Numbered from the stretch's first letter, positions 12,306 through 26,130 are shown. The stretch is DNA of 64,000 nucleotides from Dentipellis sp. KUC8613 (GCA_002286715.1 NSJX01000020.1:413857-477856); one strand, 5' to 3'. Notes: generated by a model from the sequence alone, not told the origin. Numbers and translations: made by a program.

Positions 12306-13451
12306 TTAAATACTCGCGGGCGTGCAACCTGAGATGCTCGTGAGCTGCGACGGGCAGTTGACCTGCTCGTACGTGATTCCCCTGTCAGCGTTCTGTCAGC
12401 CCCATCGTGTCTTATAAACTTTCGCAGGATGACATACCATTCGTTGACATCGCCGCCAGCCCTGCGAAAACATTGTCAGAGCCCTAGAGGGTGACATGAG
12501 GAGAAAACGTACCATTGCCAGCGCCAGTGGCAGCCTGCCTGGAGGTTCGACGGAAGCTCCGAGCATTCCGCGTCTGACGAGACGCCGCCGTATTGACGGC
12601 CCCAGCCTTGCTGCGGTGCGCCATACTGAGCCGTGCAGGCGTTATAATCTAACCGCCGGTTAGAACCCACGGAGTCAATCAACAGAGTCAGCTGAAATTG
12701 GGGGATACTGCGCACCTCCGACTCCGCCACCGGGAGTCTACGTCATGGACACAATTCTTCAAAAAATTTATTCGCCTGAAGGTAGATAAAAGGTACGCAC
12801 GTAGATGTCGAAATCGGTCTCGGTAATACCTGTTGAACATCAGACCAGCTGCTCACAAGAAGATGGAAGAAGATGGACATACCGCCGGCATTAATAGCCT
12901 GGACGATCATCGACTTGCCAGCACCAGCACCCGAGGTCCACGTGAACTGGTAGCACTTGCAGCCTATAAACCGTCCGATGAGCTCATGACCCGCGGAAGA
13001 ACCGTACCACTAATACTCACAGCTGTCCGTCGCGGTGTTGCCGTGTCCGGCGAAGCCGTACGAGAGTGTGTCGCTCACGATGATGGGCTGGTACGTCGAG
13101 CACGAGAATGCGAGGTTGGTGGCGCCGTTGGCGAAGCAGGCGTTCGTGGCGCCCGCGGAGGCGGCGCCGTTCGACTGGCTGCAGGACTTGACAGGGCCGG
13201 TTGCGCCTGGGTACAGACAAAGATTAATATTCTTGAATTCTACATCGACTACCATGGCCGTACCTGGAGAGAGGTTGGACGTGTAGCCGCAGGCGGGTTC
13301 ACAACTGTTACGAAGATGAGAAGGTCGGGAGGACTTGGACACCGGTGAATAATTACCAGTCCCATGTCGTAGTCGTGGTCCCGGTCGTCTGAGCGAGAGC
13401 GACCGAGAGGAAACCAAGTGTAGCCACGAGTGTAGCTCGAATAGAGACCAT
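12306..13451 (-). CDS. Secreted GH45 endo-1,4-beta-glucanase
   Basis: Glycoside hydrolase family 45 endoglucanase, which cleaves internal cellulose bonds with inversion. Nine exons (minus: 13451-13357, 13304-13264, 13206-13021, 12963-12883, 12829-12801, 12737-12716, 12648-12513, 12461-12438, 12381-12306) give 229 residues. A signal peptide (VATLGFLSVALA) precedes a short Thr tract. The catalytic base Asp is in TTTTTWDCCEPACGY, and the proton-donor Asp is in TDFDIYTPGGGVGDYNACT. Other family landmarks are GPVKSC, YGFAG, CCKCYQFTW, APQQGWGRQYGG and AGCHWRWQW. The many Cys fit the disulfide-rich fold. There is no cellulose-binding module. Three exons are only 29, 22 and 24 nt long. Confidence 0.92.
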
Positions 13452-14746
13452 GTTAGAGCTAGTTGGCGACATCGCTCGATGCTCTTGCGCAATTTATATC
13501 CCGTTGGTGAATATTCAGTGTGGCATGTCGACGGTCAGGAGATGAAAGGAAAATGTACCCCGAGCATTACCCTCAGGAATATCCGTGTAACACCTCATGT
13601 GGTGTGCAAGGAATAAGTAAAGAAGTCAGAGAGGAAGGCTGAAGAGCGTGATGCAGCTCCACAACACGGTGGTGTGACTTGTCCTTGCGGCTGAGCGGCT
13701 TCATGTCTCCAGCTTCATGTAGCGTGGTAGGATCCGTGCATTCGCCGAGGAACGAGTGAAGCGTACATCTGGGGTCAATTTTCCAACAGCCAGCAACGTG
13801 CCAGAAGCAACGGTGGGGCAACCGTTGGGGTCGAAGGAGAAGAGCAGTAAATGGGATTTGCCGGTTCAGAGATGTTGAAATTCGGGAAGCGCCGGTGCAC
13901 GGGCGAGTAGCTACATGAGCTACGAAGACAGTCTTCAATGGAAGCAATAGTAGGGTAGATCATGAGCTTCTCGGATGTTGCGAAGGACGAGACCTGCTGA
14001 TTCGTAGCGCACCGAGGAACAGACGACGTTGAACCGGAAGTCACTTCCGGCGGCTATATGCAAAGTGATGAAGGAAAAATGGATGTAAAGAGGGAAAGCG
14101 AGATACATATGAGGACTAACAGTTGTTGGTGATGATGGTGCGAACAGGATAAATTAGGAGATTGAAGTCGAGACATGGTTGTGCAGGAAGGTATCCATAA
14201 TAAAACAAAAAAGCAGTGCAAGCCGTTGGCGGCGAGTACACTAATCCCTACTTGAGAAAGGGTTTTCTTCGTTTTCGACTTGCGAGGGATATGGTCCAGT
14301 TGACCAGATGGAATTTCGCAGATTCCGTCCTGCGGAGGTTTGTTGGATACCACGTGAAGAAAGGTGCTATTCATGCTTGTTCGTGTGTATTGAATCTATT
14401 CACAAAATCGTTTCTAGAATCAGTAACTTTTTTTTCAGATACCGATTCAAGCTGTAGAGGTATCTCGAGGTTAGCTTCGAGAGAAACGCTGCACAAGAGA
14501 CAAACGGAGACGACGCGAGGACATCACGTGACGGGCCTGCCCTAAAGCGGAGAGATCGGGCGCCATCTTTTTTCTCTTGCCCACAGCACCGAGAGCGTCG
14601 ACGACGACGGCGGCGGATCAAAATATATTACCCTACCCGCCCGACACGACTTACGACTTGTACATCTACGCTGTACAAGTATAGATCTCTGGTAAGTTCG
14701 CTCTACAACTTCTCTGTGATGACGGCTGAACCCTGGGACAGACATC
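13452..14746. other. Intergenic region upstream of GH45 and eIF3a
   Basis: Divergent promoter region of 1.3 kb. Short open frames on the minus strand at 13573..14044 have no recognisable motif. Near its right end, 14692..14741 looks like an intron in the eIF3a 5' UTR: GTAAGT donor, GGGACAG acceptor, 50 nt, ending five bases before the eIF3a ATG. Confidence 0.5.
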
Positions 14747-17700
14747 ATGGCACCGTTGACAAAACCCGAAACAATCCTCAAGCAGGCCGAGGGCCTCATC
14801 TCCGTCGGACAGACGCATGCGGCCCTCCAATCCCTCACGGAGATGTTCTCCACAAAACGATTCCGCTCGACCCCGCTCGCCTCGCTCGAGCCCATCATGC
14901 TGCGCTTTGTCGAGCTCTGCGTCGACATGCGCAAGGGCCGCATCGCGAAGGAGGGCCTCATGCAGTACAAGAACATCGCGCAAAATACGAGCGTCAGCTC
15001 CATCGAGGTCGTCATCCAGCGTTTCGTAAACCTGGCGGATGCGAAGGTGCAGGAGGCGCAGGAGAAGGCGGAGAAGGCGGTTGCGGACGCGGTGGCGGAT
15101 GTGGACGATTTGGAGGCTACGGAGACGCCGGAGAGTATCCTGCTTGGTGCCGTTAGCGGTGACCAGAGCAAGGATCGGACGGACAGGGCTTTGGTTACCC
15201 CTTGGTTGAAGTTCCTTTGGGAGAGCTACCGGACTGCATTGGAGACGCTCAAGAATAACGCCCGCTTAGAGGGCATTTACCAGGTGAGTCATCTTCAAGT
15301 GCTTTCCGATGCTCATCTTAATGCAATTTCCACAGTCAATTGCCCAACAAGCTTTCAAATTCTGCTTGAAGCACCAGCGTAAAGTCGAATTCCGCAGGCT
15401 GTGCGAGACGCTGCGTCTGCACCTCGGCAACGTCGCAAAATACTCCCACCAGCCCCATGCTATCAACCTTCAGGACCCGGAGACCCTGCAGCGACATCTT
15501 GATACCCGTTTCGCGCAACTCAATACCTCCGTCGAGCTCGAGCTCTGGCAGGAAGCGTTCCGGTCCGTCGAGGATGTGCACAATCTGCTCACCATGGCGA
15601 AGAAGGCGCCCCGCCCCGCGATGATGGCCAACTACTACGAGAAGCTGACCAGGATTTTCTTGATGAGCGGCAATGCACTATACCACGCTGCTGCATGGGG
15701 TAAGTACTACGCTATCGTCACCGCTATCGGTGGCAAGTCGGAGGAGGAGATGCAAAAGCTTGCCGGGCAAGTGCTTGTCGCCACGCTTGCGGTCCCCGTT
15801 GGTCAGAAGTCAGAGGAGAGCAGCGAGGAGCTCCGCGGAAAGGGTGCGAGGCTGACGTCCTTGCTTGGATTGTCCCGCACACCCACCCGTAGCGGCCTGC
15901 TCAAGACTGCCGTAAGTTATTACGTCTCTATGATCGGTTTTCAGTGGCTTCATGACCTCCTCAGCTTTCGCGCAATGCCCTGAAACTCGCACCCGAGACG
16001 CTGCGGTCGCTGTACAGCATCCTCGAAGTGACCTTCGATCCCTTGACGCTCTGCTCCGCCGTTGCCCCCCTCCTTTCGTCCTTATCGAAGGATGAGCTCT
16101 ACGCGCCCTACATCCCGCTTCTCCAGCGTGCGCTGCTCTCCCGGCTGCTCTCCCAGCTCTCCCAGGTCTACTCGTCCATCAAGATGACCAACCTCCTCGA
16201 GCTCCTCCAGCCCCTGCGCGACGCGGCCGCCGACGGCGCGGGCGACGCCACCATCTACGGCGAGGAGCAAATCGAGGCGTACATCATGGGCTACGCGCAC
16301 GCGGGCGACCTCAACGTCCGCGTCGACCACGCCGAGGGCAGCATCGCGTTCGTCGACGACGCGTTCGGCGTGAACGACGACGTCGCGTCGACGTCCGCCG
16401 CGCACGAGAGCGCCGTACAGGCGTCCGCGTCGACGGTGATCAGCTCGCGCCTGAGCGGCATCGCGACGACGCTGCACCACGCGCTCGCCGTGCTCGAGCC
16501 CGCGCCACTGCCCGCGCCCGAGGAGCAGCAGGCGCAGTTCGCCGCGCTCGTCGCGGCCGCGCAGGCCGAGCGCAAGGCGCTGCAGCTGCGCCGCGCGATC
16601 GTCGCGCGCCGCCGCGAGCTGCTGTCTGAGCTGTCTGTGCGCAAGGAGAAGGAGGAGGCGAGCCGCCGCGCAGAGCTGCACAGGCGCGAGCGCGAGCAGG
16701 AGCAGCACAAGGCGCTTGAGGACGTGCGGAGGCGGGAGATGGAGCGCGCGAAGCGCGAGATTGAGACCATCCGGAACGAGGAGGCGAGGAAGCTCGCGCA
16801 GAGTCTCAAGGAGCGGGGCAACCTCAAGGTCGACATCAACGTAGGTTTTCTTTTTCTTTCTCCGGAATGGCGCAGGTTCAAAGCTGATGCTGGGTTATGC
16901 AGGACATGGAGAACCTCAACACGGACAACCTCATGCGCCTGCAGGTCGAGCAGCTGGAGAAGGAGAAGAAGGAGCGCGAGGAGCGCCTGCGCGTGATCAC
17001 GAAGCGGATCGACCACATCGAGCGCGCGTACCGCAAGGAGGAGCGGCCGCTGCTCGCGAAGGACTACGAGCAGCAGCAGGCGAGCGACCGCAAGATCTTC
17101 GAGGTGACGCAGACCGCGCGCATCGAGGGCGCGCGGCTCGCGCACCAGCAGGACCTCGAGACGAAGCAGCGCCTGTCGCGCATGATGTCCGAGTACGAGG
17201 CGCGCAAGGCGCTCATCATCCAGAAGCGCGGCGCCGACTTCGAGAAGAAGCGCCAGGCCGCGCTCAGCAAGATCGAGCAGGAGAAGGCCAAGCGGCGCGC
17301 GGCGGTCCTCAAGGAGCGGGAGGAGGAGAGGCGCCAGAGGGAAGAGGAGGAGCGCATCCGCCGCGAACAAGAGGAAGAGGAGCAGCGTCTGGAAGAAGGT
17401 TCGTTCTCGCCTCGTCTCTTACTTCTCTTACCGTGTACTGACATGAGCGCACCACAGAGCGTCTCGCAGAGCAGGAGCGTCTGCGTGCGGAGGAAGAGGC
17501 CGCCAGGGCAGCCATTGAAGCCAAGAAGCGCGAAGAAGAGGAGAAGCTGGCCACCGCGCGCAAGGAACGCGAGGCACAGCGCCTGGCCGATCTCGAAGCC
17601 GTCCGCCTGCGCGAGCAGCGCGAGGAAGAGGCTCTGCGCCGACAGGAGGCCCGTGCGGCGGAGCGCAAGGCCGCCGCTGCCGGTGGAGGTGGAGGTGACG

Positions 17701-18002
17701 TCTGGAGGCGTCCTGGCTCTAACGCACCGCCCGCGCGTGCGAGCGCCACCCCGCCGCCGCGGTCAGACAGCCCTGGACCCCCGAAGTTCCGTCCTGCCGC
17801 CGCCGCCGGTGGTGGATGGAGAGCAAGGGAGCAGGCGAGGTTGGCTGGCGGCGGTGCTGCACCTGCCGCTGCACCCGCACGCCCGGCATCCCCCGCGACA
17901 CCTCCGGCGCCCGCTGCGCGGGACGAGCCCAAAGCAGACGACGACGGTTTCCAGCCCGCGAAAAATGTATGGCGCCCATCGAGGCTGCGGGGGAAGCAGT
18001 AG
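14747..18002 (+). CDS. TIF32: Eukaryotic translation initiation factor 3 subunit a
   Basis: Largest core subunit of eIF3, which scaffolds the complex on the 40S ribosome and supports mRNA recruitment and scanning. Five exons (14747-15283, 15336-15911, 15965-16840, 16903-17398, 17458-18002) give 1009 residues. The N-terminus shows the family signature ILKQAEGLISVGQTHAALQ and TPWLKFLWESYRTALETLKN. A helical repeat region and PCI module follow (RHLDTRFAQLNTSVELELWQ, NALYHAAAWGKYYAIVTAI). From about residue 560 it becomes a long Arg/Glu-rich coiled coil (KEEASRRAELHRREREQEQ), then a Pro/Ala/Gly-rich tail ending NVWRPSRLRGKQ. All are typical of fungal eIF3a. It faces CCH1 tail-to-tail with 253 bp between stops. 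Confidence 0.95.
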
Positions 18003-18255
18003 TCGCACAGTGTGGACCGATTTTCCTACGTCTATGTTTTCCATACGCCTAGCGCCTGTATGCTTCCCATGTCGAAATCTCATTCAAACATTCAGATCGC
18101 CCCCGCTGCTCCGATTCGCGATGTGTGGTGGTATATATGTGCAACAGTGAGTGTAATACAGATGCAGTCTAAGTACGAAGATACGAAAATTACTAGCAAT
18201 TGTCCCATTAGTCCGAGCGCGCGAAGGAATAAATGAGTGAGGGGGTACAACATGA

Positions 18256-21200
18256 TCATTGTTTGGCTTCCTCTTCCGCTGCCGCCTTCAACCTGTCCTC
18301 TTCCTCCACCTTCAACATTACCTCTGAAAATGGATCGTGAGCTGTGTGGATTTGATAAGAAGGGCTTGTACTTACTCCCCCATGCTGAGTTGCGCATCGA
18401 CCTTACAACAGCGCTGTCATCTCCCTCTTGGAAGAACGTATCGCCAGTAGGCGATAGCTCGCGTCTGGAAGTAATATTGAGTATATGCCGAATAACAAAC
18501 ACAGTTCCAGGGACTCACGTGAATCGCTTGCCTAGATCCGTCGACAGCATGCTTGTTGTGCGACTCCTACGCAAGTCTGCGGCAGACCGTGGACTGCCAG
18601 CAGCCGTCGTGAGACTTCTGTGCAGATCTTGTGAACGCGGGCTTCCGGGGGTCAAAGACTGATCCGTCGTATCGAAGAACAGTCTTTCCCGTGGAGAATC
18701 CATGACACTGGACGGACTGAGTGACAGTCGCCTTGCTGTTGTGATGTCGATGTCGTCAGTCGGTGTCGGAGTGGCGGGCAAAGTGTCAACAACAATAGCC
18801 GGGATCGTAGACGGCATCACTGTAGAACAAATCAGAAAGCAGTGGGCACAAATTGCAAAAACACGTACTGTCTTCAAGGGCAGCGCGGCGGAACGTCTCC
18901 CGCTCTGCCAAGAAGCGACGCCGGTAAGCTATTGTTTTCAACAAGGACCGCACGCGATCCAAGTTTACCAGATCCGTGACAAGCTTGTTCGTCTCGTTAC
19001 GAATAGCCAGGTCTTTGATACTGGAAAAGAAATGAGCAATGAGGAAGTATTACAGAGAAGATGTACGCACACTAAAGCGTCTTCGTCGACGATCAGTTTG
19101 TGGTGTGCAAGGAGTCGCAGCATATGAGTGAACGATATGCCCTTCCCAGGTTGCTGGGTCAGCATGGCTTCATGATACAGTCGGCTGTAGATATTTCGAC
19201 GCTTTCCAATGACGGGAGAGCTGATGGTGTCAAGTGCGGCGTTCAGCTTCCTGACGTCCAGGCCGGTTGACAACCTCGACTCCTCGCTGTTGTTGTAGAT
19301 GGAATCACCGTCTAGCTTGGCGATAGCTAGGAGTCTGGCGACACTAGACTCCGCGGGGTATATTCGAACTTCGAAAATGCCACTCAATTTCTGTGCAGAC
19401 ATATTGTGAATAGCAGTTGGGGCACAAAGATAGTAGTTAGACTTACAGAAAAGAAGGCGCCGAACCGATGGCGTTCCAAGAATCCGGTCCTGTGGTTTGC
19501 GTATTGAGCCCAAACCTTTTTAAAGGCACGCATCTCCTCTCGTGTGACAGCCTTGCTCCCGCCTGTGATCTGGAAAACGTAAGAAAAGTTCTCGACCACC
19601 ACACCTGCAATATTTGTTAATAGGCGAGTCGGGCAGAGGATAAAACATCGATGCTCGTACCAGTGAACATGTTGACGAAGATGTACTAGAAGAAAGCGTC
19701 AGTCGAGAGTAGAGAGCACGATATAATATGAAACGAACCATGCTCAGCAGATTCCACGCAATGAACAGTGTGAAAGCCCATCCGACGCTCCCGCAATCAG
19801 AGTCAGGTTCGGTGTCCGTTGGATTTGTACACCTGGGGAAAACGGTCGCACTGAAACCGAGTTAGCTTGGCAACAATCGTGAAAGGAAAGTTCACTGACT
19901 AGTCATGCATATATTGATTCCACCCCTCTCTGCACCGCACGTTAGTGAATGCTAAAGATCACGAAAAATTGGACTCACCCAGAGCTCATGAAAGCCAACA
20001 TCACGAGCGCATTCCCCATGGACGAGTAATTTTGGTTTCGGCCCTCACCAGAGAACCATTTCGTCATACTGAAAACCTCCACAAACATAATCGCAAAGAA
20101 CACGAAAAGAGCAAGCCACAGGGAAAGCAAACTTAAAATAACGGGAAGACTGGCACTGCGAGCGAAGAGTTAGTCTCAGACAAAATCGATCGAATCCAAA
20201 GCACTTACACTGCGGTCTTGAATAATTTATTGAGATTGTTCATCCGTTGGACCAATTTAAAGGCGATGCTGACAAGGAACAACTTCTCCAACTGGTCGAT
20301 CGCATACCCGTTCACGCCCACGCGAACGGATACGGTCGTTATGAGGCTACCCGTAGCCACGATAACGTCGTAAATATTCCACCCATTGGCGCGGAAACTG
20401 CGCCACCCAAGCCCATAGAAGCGAATGGTGATGTCGAGGATATACATGCACGTGAGAAAGAGGAAGAATCCGTCTATGGCGTAATAAAATCAGAGAATTT
20501 CATCTAGCATAAAAGAAAGGGAACGTACTCCGTATTTGGTCGGCGATCCTGTTAGGGGTGAAAGTTTGGGTCCTGAAATGCTGTCAGTATATTTCTCGGG
20601 TCTCAGCAAACATGAGCCTCACATGAGCGCGACGATGTGCACTGTGAACAGCACAGTCATCATTCGCGACCACCAGCCATGCTTGTTGACAGCTCGCTTG
20701 AAGCACCACAACCTCACAGACCGCGTCGGGATCGTCTTCGGGCGTTTGGATGGTCTCTGCCGATTGATCAACTTCTGCAGGTCAATCCACTCTCGCTGAG
20801 GCTGCGTGAGCAGTGCCGACCCCGTCTTGGCGCTAGAGTTGCCGATGATGATACTGAGAAGGAATAGCAATGTCAGCAAAGGCAACAATCGAAAAAGCTG
20901 TGAGAGACCAACCTAACGAAGAGTGTGAGAATCACCACAGCACCGAGCAAGTTGTAGATGAGGAAGAAGATCGCGTTGACCTGCGACGCATTGGTCTCCG
21001 GCTGTTGATCAGCGCCAGTGATGCTAGTAGCAACACCCATAACGTCGATCCAGCCTTCAAGTGACACGATCTCGAACAGAATGAGCAGAGATGCGCGGAA
21101 GCTGTCGAATGAGAACGTCGTCGAGGGCGAGGGGTTGTCCCACACACGAGGCACGAGGAACGGGAATGCATCGCCGGCAACAGTATTGGTGTACTCATTG

Positions 21201-24200
21201 ATACAGTCTGTTGCCCCGGTGGCGTCCGTATCGTTACACTGGTTCGTCAGACCCGCAAAGATGTTCAGACCCCAGACGGCATAGGGAATCATATACAGGA
21301 TTGCCAGCAACGCAGCCTCGAGGATTCGAGAAGCGCCCGAGATGATAAGCGACTCAAACGTCGTCCGCATCATCTCGATGAGGGTGATGAGGCGGAGAGC
21401 CCGCAGAGCCTTGAGAGCACGCGTGAAGCGACTGAGACCGCCGATGAAGATGAGCGTTGTCGACACGTTGATCATGATTCCAACCAGAATGATGAAGTCC
21501 AGAATGTTCCATATACTGCGCAGATAGGCATTTGGGGTGAACGCGAAACCGTCTGCGATAATCTTGATGATGAACTCCACGACGAGCATCAAGCCGAAAG
21601 CACTCTCCGCAATGTCGAACCACGAGCCCCGAACTTGCCCATGCTCCGCGTAGAAGTTGCGACGATAGATGGGCGTGGCGATAGATTCCGTGACTATGCC
21701 ACCGATAACGGTCAGCAGCAAGACGAGCTGGCAGATGGTGTGAGCAATGGCCGAGGGCGGTCGTCCGTAGATACGGTCGCCCCCGGAGGGCCTGACCAAC
21801 ATTTGGCAGAATCTACGGATGCGGCTTCTTTGTGAGAATATCCAGAAGGTCTTGTCAAACGTGGGGTGTTGGCGTATGAATTCGGCTTTCTGCAGGCGCC
21901 GCTCGTACATCGCCTCAGTGGCTTCGTCAGGGGCAGCAGGTCCAGTATTTATCGTTGCCAAAAAGTCCCTATTTGAGATCAGACACATGTATGGCACCAA
22001 AAACATATTCAACGTACAGTTGATCCTCGATTTCGTCGTGATTCGGAGTCCCCCGAGGACCGTCTTTCCTGGCAGTCCTCAAATTGGCCATCGGAACATC
22101 GTTGCTCTGGGTATCGCCAATGAAGAGTCGCTGAAGGGCTGACAATGACTTTCGCGCAATATGGCGCGCACCCGACTTCCGACCATTCGGGGGTACCTGT
22201 GTCATAACCATGAATGAGCGAGTTTAAAAGATCGAGCGTTCATTACACTTACGCCATAGCTTGGTATACCCTGAATCGACATCCTGTAGTCGTGGACTGA
22301 CGGCCTTGGCATGGGCAACACAGCAGTGGGAGGTAGAGGCTCCTCTCCAAGGGGCTGGGGCGCAGACTTGAGCCAGCGGTAAGGGTTCATCCTCCGCACC
22401 CATGGCTCATGAACTTGCTGTGTCTGCTGGTCTGCCCAATACCTGTTCGCCTGGTGTTTCCTCTTCGACTCCTCGGCAACGTTGAAGTTCTCGTTGATGA
22501 CGGCGATGAACATTTGCAGCACGATGACTATAGAAGCGTCACCTATCCAAATTCATACGAGAGTATTGCGAAAATGCTCACAGTTGGCAAAAAGAAACCA
22601 TCCTGTGACGAAGAGCACGATGATCGCCGACTGCCCAAGGTCCACCTCCGCAGAGGCAGAATCGTAAAGGATATCTGTCCAATTCTCAGACGAGAACACC
22701 TGGTATATGGCGAGGAAGGCTGTGAAGATCTGGCCAAAGTTCATCGCCTCATCGCTGCTGAGGTCTCCACGGAGCAGTTGCACCACGAACAGAGCCGAGA
22801 TGTAGTTGATCAACATCAGGAACAGCGACATGTTCGCCAGACCGTACATGTTTCCGAAGACGGAAAGCTATGTCATATTTGTGAGTGTCGAAACGAAGGA
22901 ATCCGACGAACGACTTACGAGCAAAGGCTTCATCCTAGGAATCTCGAGGATCACACGATAGAACCGCGCCAACTGGAAGATCGTGAGCCATGGGTACACC
23001 GGCGAGTGGAATATGGCAGGAATTTGGATGATTGACGATCCGATCGCCAGCACGAGATCGAGCCAGTTGTTGCCCTTGTAGAAGAAGCTGCGCCAATCCG
23101 GCAGGTGCGCAACCACACGAATGACGATCTCGATATCGAAGGCAATGGTCAGTACGGTCTCGCCAATCCGCAGGATCGATTCGTGCGTGGGCCCGATTGC
23201 CACTTCTTTGGTCGACTGGAGAACGAGAGATGCGAGAGCGAGAGCGACCCAGCACCACCGGATGTGCTTGTACACGTCGCGTACCCAATTGCGCCGGGGC
23301 GGACGCCTGTCTTCCGCCAAATGGGTATCCGAAGATGACTGGACGCTACAACGGTCGTCGGTGCTATGAATACACACGACAGCTTATAATGGTGTAAAAG
23401 GCTTACGGAGCAGCGCCGAAGGCACTCTTGTGCGTCTCCTCACGGATAGCCGAGAACGTGTTCGTGATTACAGCAACGAACAAGTTGATCAGCCAGAAGT
23501 TGAGCACGACGATGCAGATGATGAAGAAAAAGCAGGACACGAAGAACTCGGCGTCAATCATCGAGTACATCAATGGTGACCACTGCCGAGCAAGCTCAGT
23601 TAGTCGCCATAGGAATGTGAACCGTCGATGAACATACCCCATTCGCAGACGCCACAATAACGACCTGCAGTGCCGCGAAGTAAATCGTGTCGAAGCTCTC
23701 GATACCACTTTCCGGATTGTCTTCTTCCTATAAGAAGTTGAGCTCGAAAACGCCGTAATCCGGCCTGCAGAACAGACATACCTTGCAAACCTGGCCCAGA
23801 GGACAGATGTACCCTTTCGACGCGCCAATTGCGCCATCCTTCATGATGTACCCTGTGACATTTAACGATTGAGGATCTATATACCCACCGCAGGCCTGGC
23901 CGTCAAGCTGAATCTCCTGCTCTCCGAGAGTGGGTTGAAGGAAGCACGAGCGCCGCAGAGAACCGTTGAAGGATTGAACGCCGACAATTCTGCACATGCG
24001 TAAATAATTAGAATAATGGCGGCGAAGTTAGAATATGTGAATTGGCCTACGAGAATATCACCATAGCGAACAGGACGAAATATGCTACACTGGCCAGTAG
24101 CGGTCGGGCTGTCTTGAGGGACCGCATGATTGTCTGAACATGTGTCAGTGTGAAGAATTCGTGCAGCGGACGAGACGGCGGGTACTTACCGTTGTACCGG

Positions 24201-26130
24201 ATGTAATAGCCAATAACCTCGCCGTTCTCAACACGCTCAGGGCCCGAAAGATACCAATATGGCTGCTGCCTCTTTCCACCCCGAACTCCGCGAGCGCAAA
24301 GGTGATCCAGAAGCTCACAATCGCGACGAAGTCGATACGCAGCCAACTATGCCGCAAGTAGGGCACATTGCGCTGGGTGACGCCACGAGAGACGGCGACG
24401 CTGAAGCGAAATGGGAGCGATAGCTCCTGCCCATGGTCCGAGCGCATAGCCGAAGCATAGAATGCCGGATGTGATGGATTGCGTAAATGCCCATGAAGAT
24501 GTTCGGCACCTGCGAGTGCCTTTTCGAGCAGGATGGCGCTGGAGCCTGCGGTGTCGGAGCGTGTGCGGCCAGGCCGGGGCGTGGCAACCACTGTTGTCGA
24601 AGAACTTGACGGGGTATCATTATCCTGGGAGTCCGCTTGCAAGTTTTCCGAGCTATATGGCAGCGCGAACGGGCGCGTCACATTGTCGTACACGTTCTGT
24701 ATACGATGTGTGATTGTGATTTTGCGTCCGAGGGATGGGTGGACTCCAGTTTGCTTGAACGACGGTTGCCGGCCGAGACCTCCCACGGGAGTGCTAGGCA
24801 CAAGGGGCTTTTCGGATATAGAGAAGGGATTGGTGAAGAGGGAAGATATGGGTATCTCAGGGTCTAGGATGAAGCCGGTGACACAGATGCGGGCGAGAGC
24901 TTCTAGCCTGGATGAAAGAGTGAGTGATGCAATGTTGCGCGAAGGGGCACACACTAGGTCCATAGTGGACCATGACTATGAAACTAACGGAGCAAAATAC
25001 TCACGTGAAAAAGATGAACAGGACAAAGAGTGTGAAATCCTCCCATGTGTGAAGATATCCTTTGACGGTAATGGGCGACGCGTCGTCGGAGGGAAGTGTC
25101 CATGTGCGCGAGGCTTGAATAGTCAGTACAACGGCATTGACGATGATGAGACAAAGAATGAGAGGCTCGGTCCATCTGCATACACGTCAGATGCGTTGCG
25201 GAGGAAGCAGTGAAACACGTACGGGTAGACAAGAAAGCGGTACATGGCATAGCGAAGTCTGCTGTTGGGCCCCAAGAAGCCCAACGTGCGCCCACGAATC
25301 GGGAGGCTCTTACTGAGGTCTGGCATTGACTCATCAATCTTCTCGACCTCGACCTCTGCTTCCTCCCTCTCCTTCCCAAGGCTCTTCGCGCTCGGCGGTG
25401 TCTCTCCGTCATCGTCATCGTCGGCGAGCCGCACGTGGTCCTCAAGCCCCATTCCGGCGAGATTGACGACGCGTATTGAGGCGCGGCGGAGGTTATGCGA
25501 CATGGTACGGATTGTAGAACCTGTGCGTTGCAGCGGGGACGGTGCGGTGCTATACCGCAGCGTGCGTCGACGCCTGTTCCGTGGAGTAATGGGTGCAGTT
25601 TCGGGGTCAGAATCGTCGGGAGGAGTGTCTGCACGCCATCCGCCGTCGTGAGATATGTTTGCGGTGAGATGCGCCTCATCGTCGTCACGACCGAGCCCGC
25701 TGCCGGCTGAGGCAACCGAGTCGCGGTGTAGGAGTGAGGCGGAGGACGTGGCTGCACGCGCATTGTCGGCATAGCGGAGCTCGGGCTCAAGGTCCAAGCT
25801 GGCCTGTGAGCGGGATGGGGCGAATGCGAATGGGTCGTCGAGTGGGTGGGCGACGAAGGGGTCGTTGTCGAGCATGAAGGCATTCGGGGCAGGCGGAGGT
25901 CGCGGTGTGGATGGACCGGGTTCAGAATCAGACATTGCAAGGCGGAGGGGGTCCTGCCCGGCCTCCACGCGTCCCCAACTCAGTCTACGTCGTGCGAAAT
26001 TGCCGTCGAGGCCGTCGAGAGTTGATGGTGAAGAGGGCCCGGCGCTGGCGAGACCAGTGGGTGTACCAGTGAGGTTGATGGCAGACGAGGAGGAACTGTT
26101 TCTGGACGACCGCGAACCAGAATTATCCAT
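18256..26130 (-). CDS. CCH1: Voltage-gated calcium channel alpha subunit Cch1
   Basis: Pore subunit of the fungal high-affinity plasma-membrane calcium channel (with Mid1), giving calcium entry during stress and mating. Many short introns. ATG at 26130 ([18 protein letters not shown]); the cytosolic N-terminus is Ser-rich and acidic. Four repeats follow: I about 23.4-25.2 kb, II 22.5-23.3, III 20.9-22.0, IV 19.7-20.6. Pore loops read [10 protein letters not shown] (I), VFSSENWTD (II), [10 protein letters not shown] (III) and MSSGEGWNQ (IV), a filter of N-E-E-E. S4 segments in I ([14 protein letters not shown]) and III ([16 protein letters not shown]) are charged; in IV ([16 protein letters not shown]) charges are sparse. 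The C-terminus carries the EF-hand-like [13 protein letters not shown], then [16 protein letters not shown] and Ser-rich tail. I place the stop at 18256..18258 (EEEAKQ) after a last intron. Exact exon borders are not all resolved. Confidence 0.93.

Noticed and set aside
16291..17370. Minus-strand open frame (359 codons) opposite eIF3a
   Set aside because: Leu-rich mirror image of the Glu/Arg coiled coil; no motif, and the plus strand is clearly eIF3a.
24637..25213. Plus-strand open frames across the CCH1 N-terminal region
   Set aside because: Antisense to CCH1 exons with recognisable membrane segments; no independent evidence.
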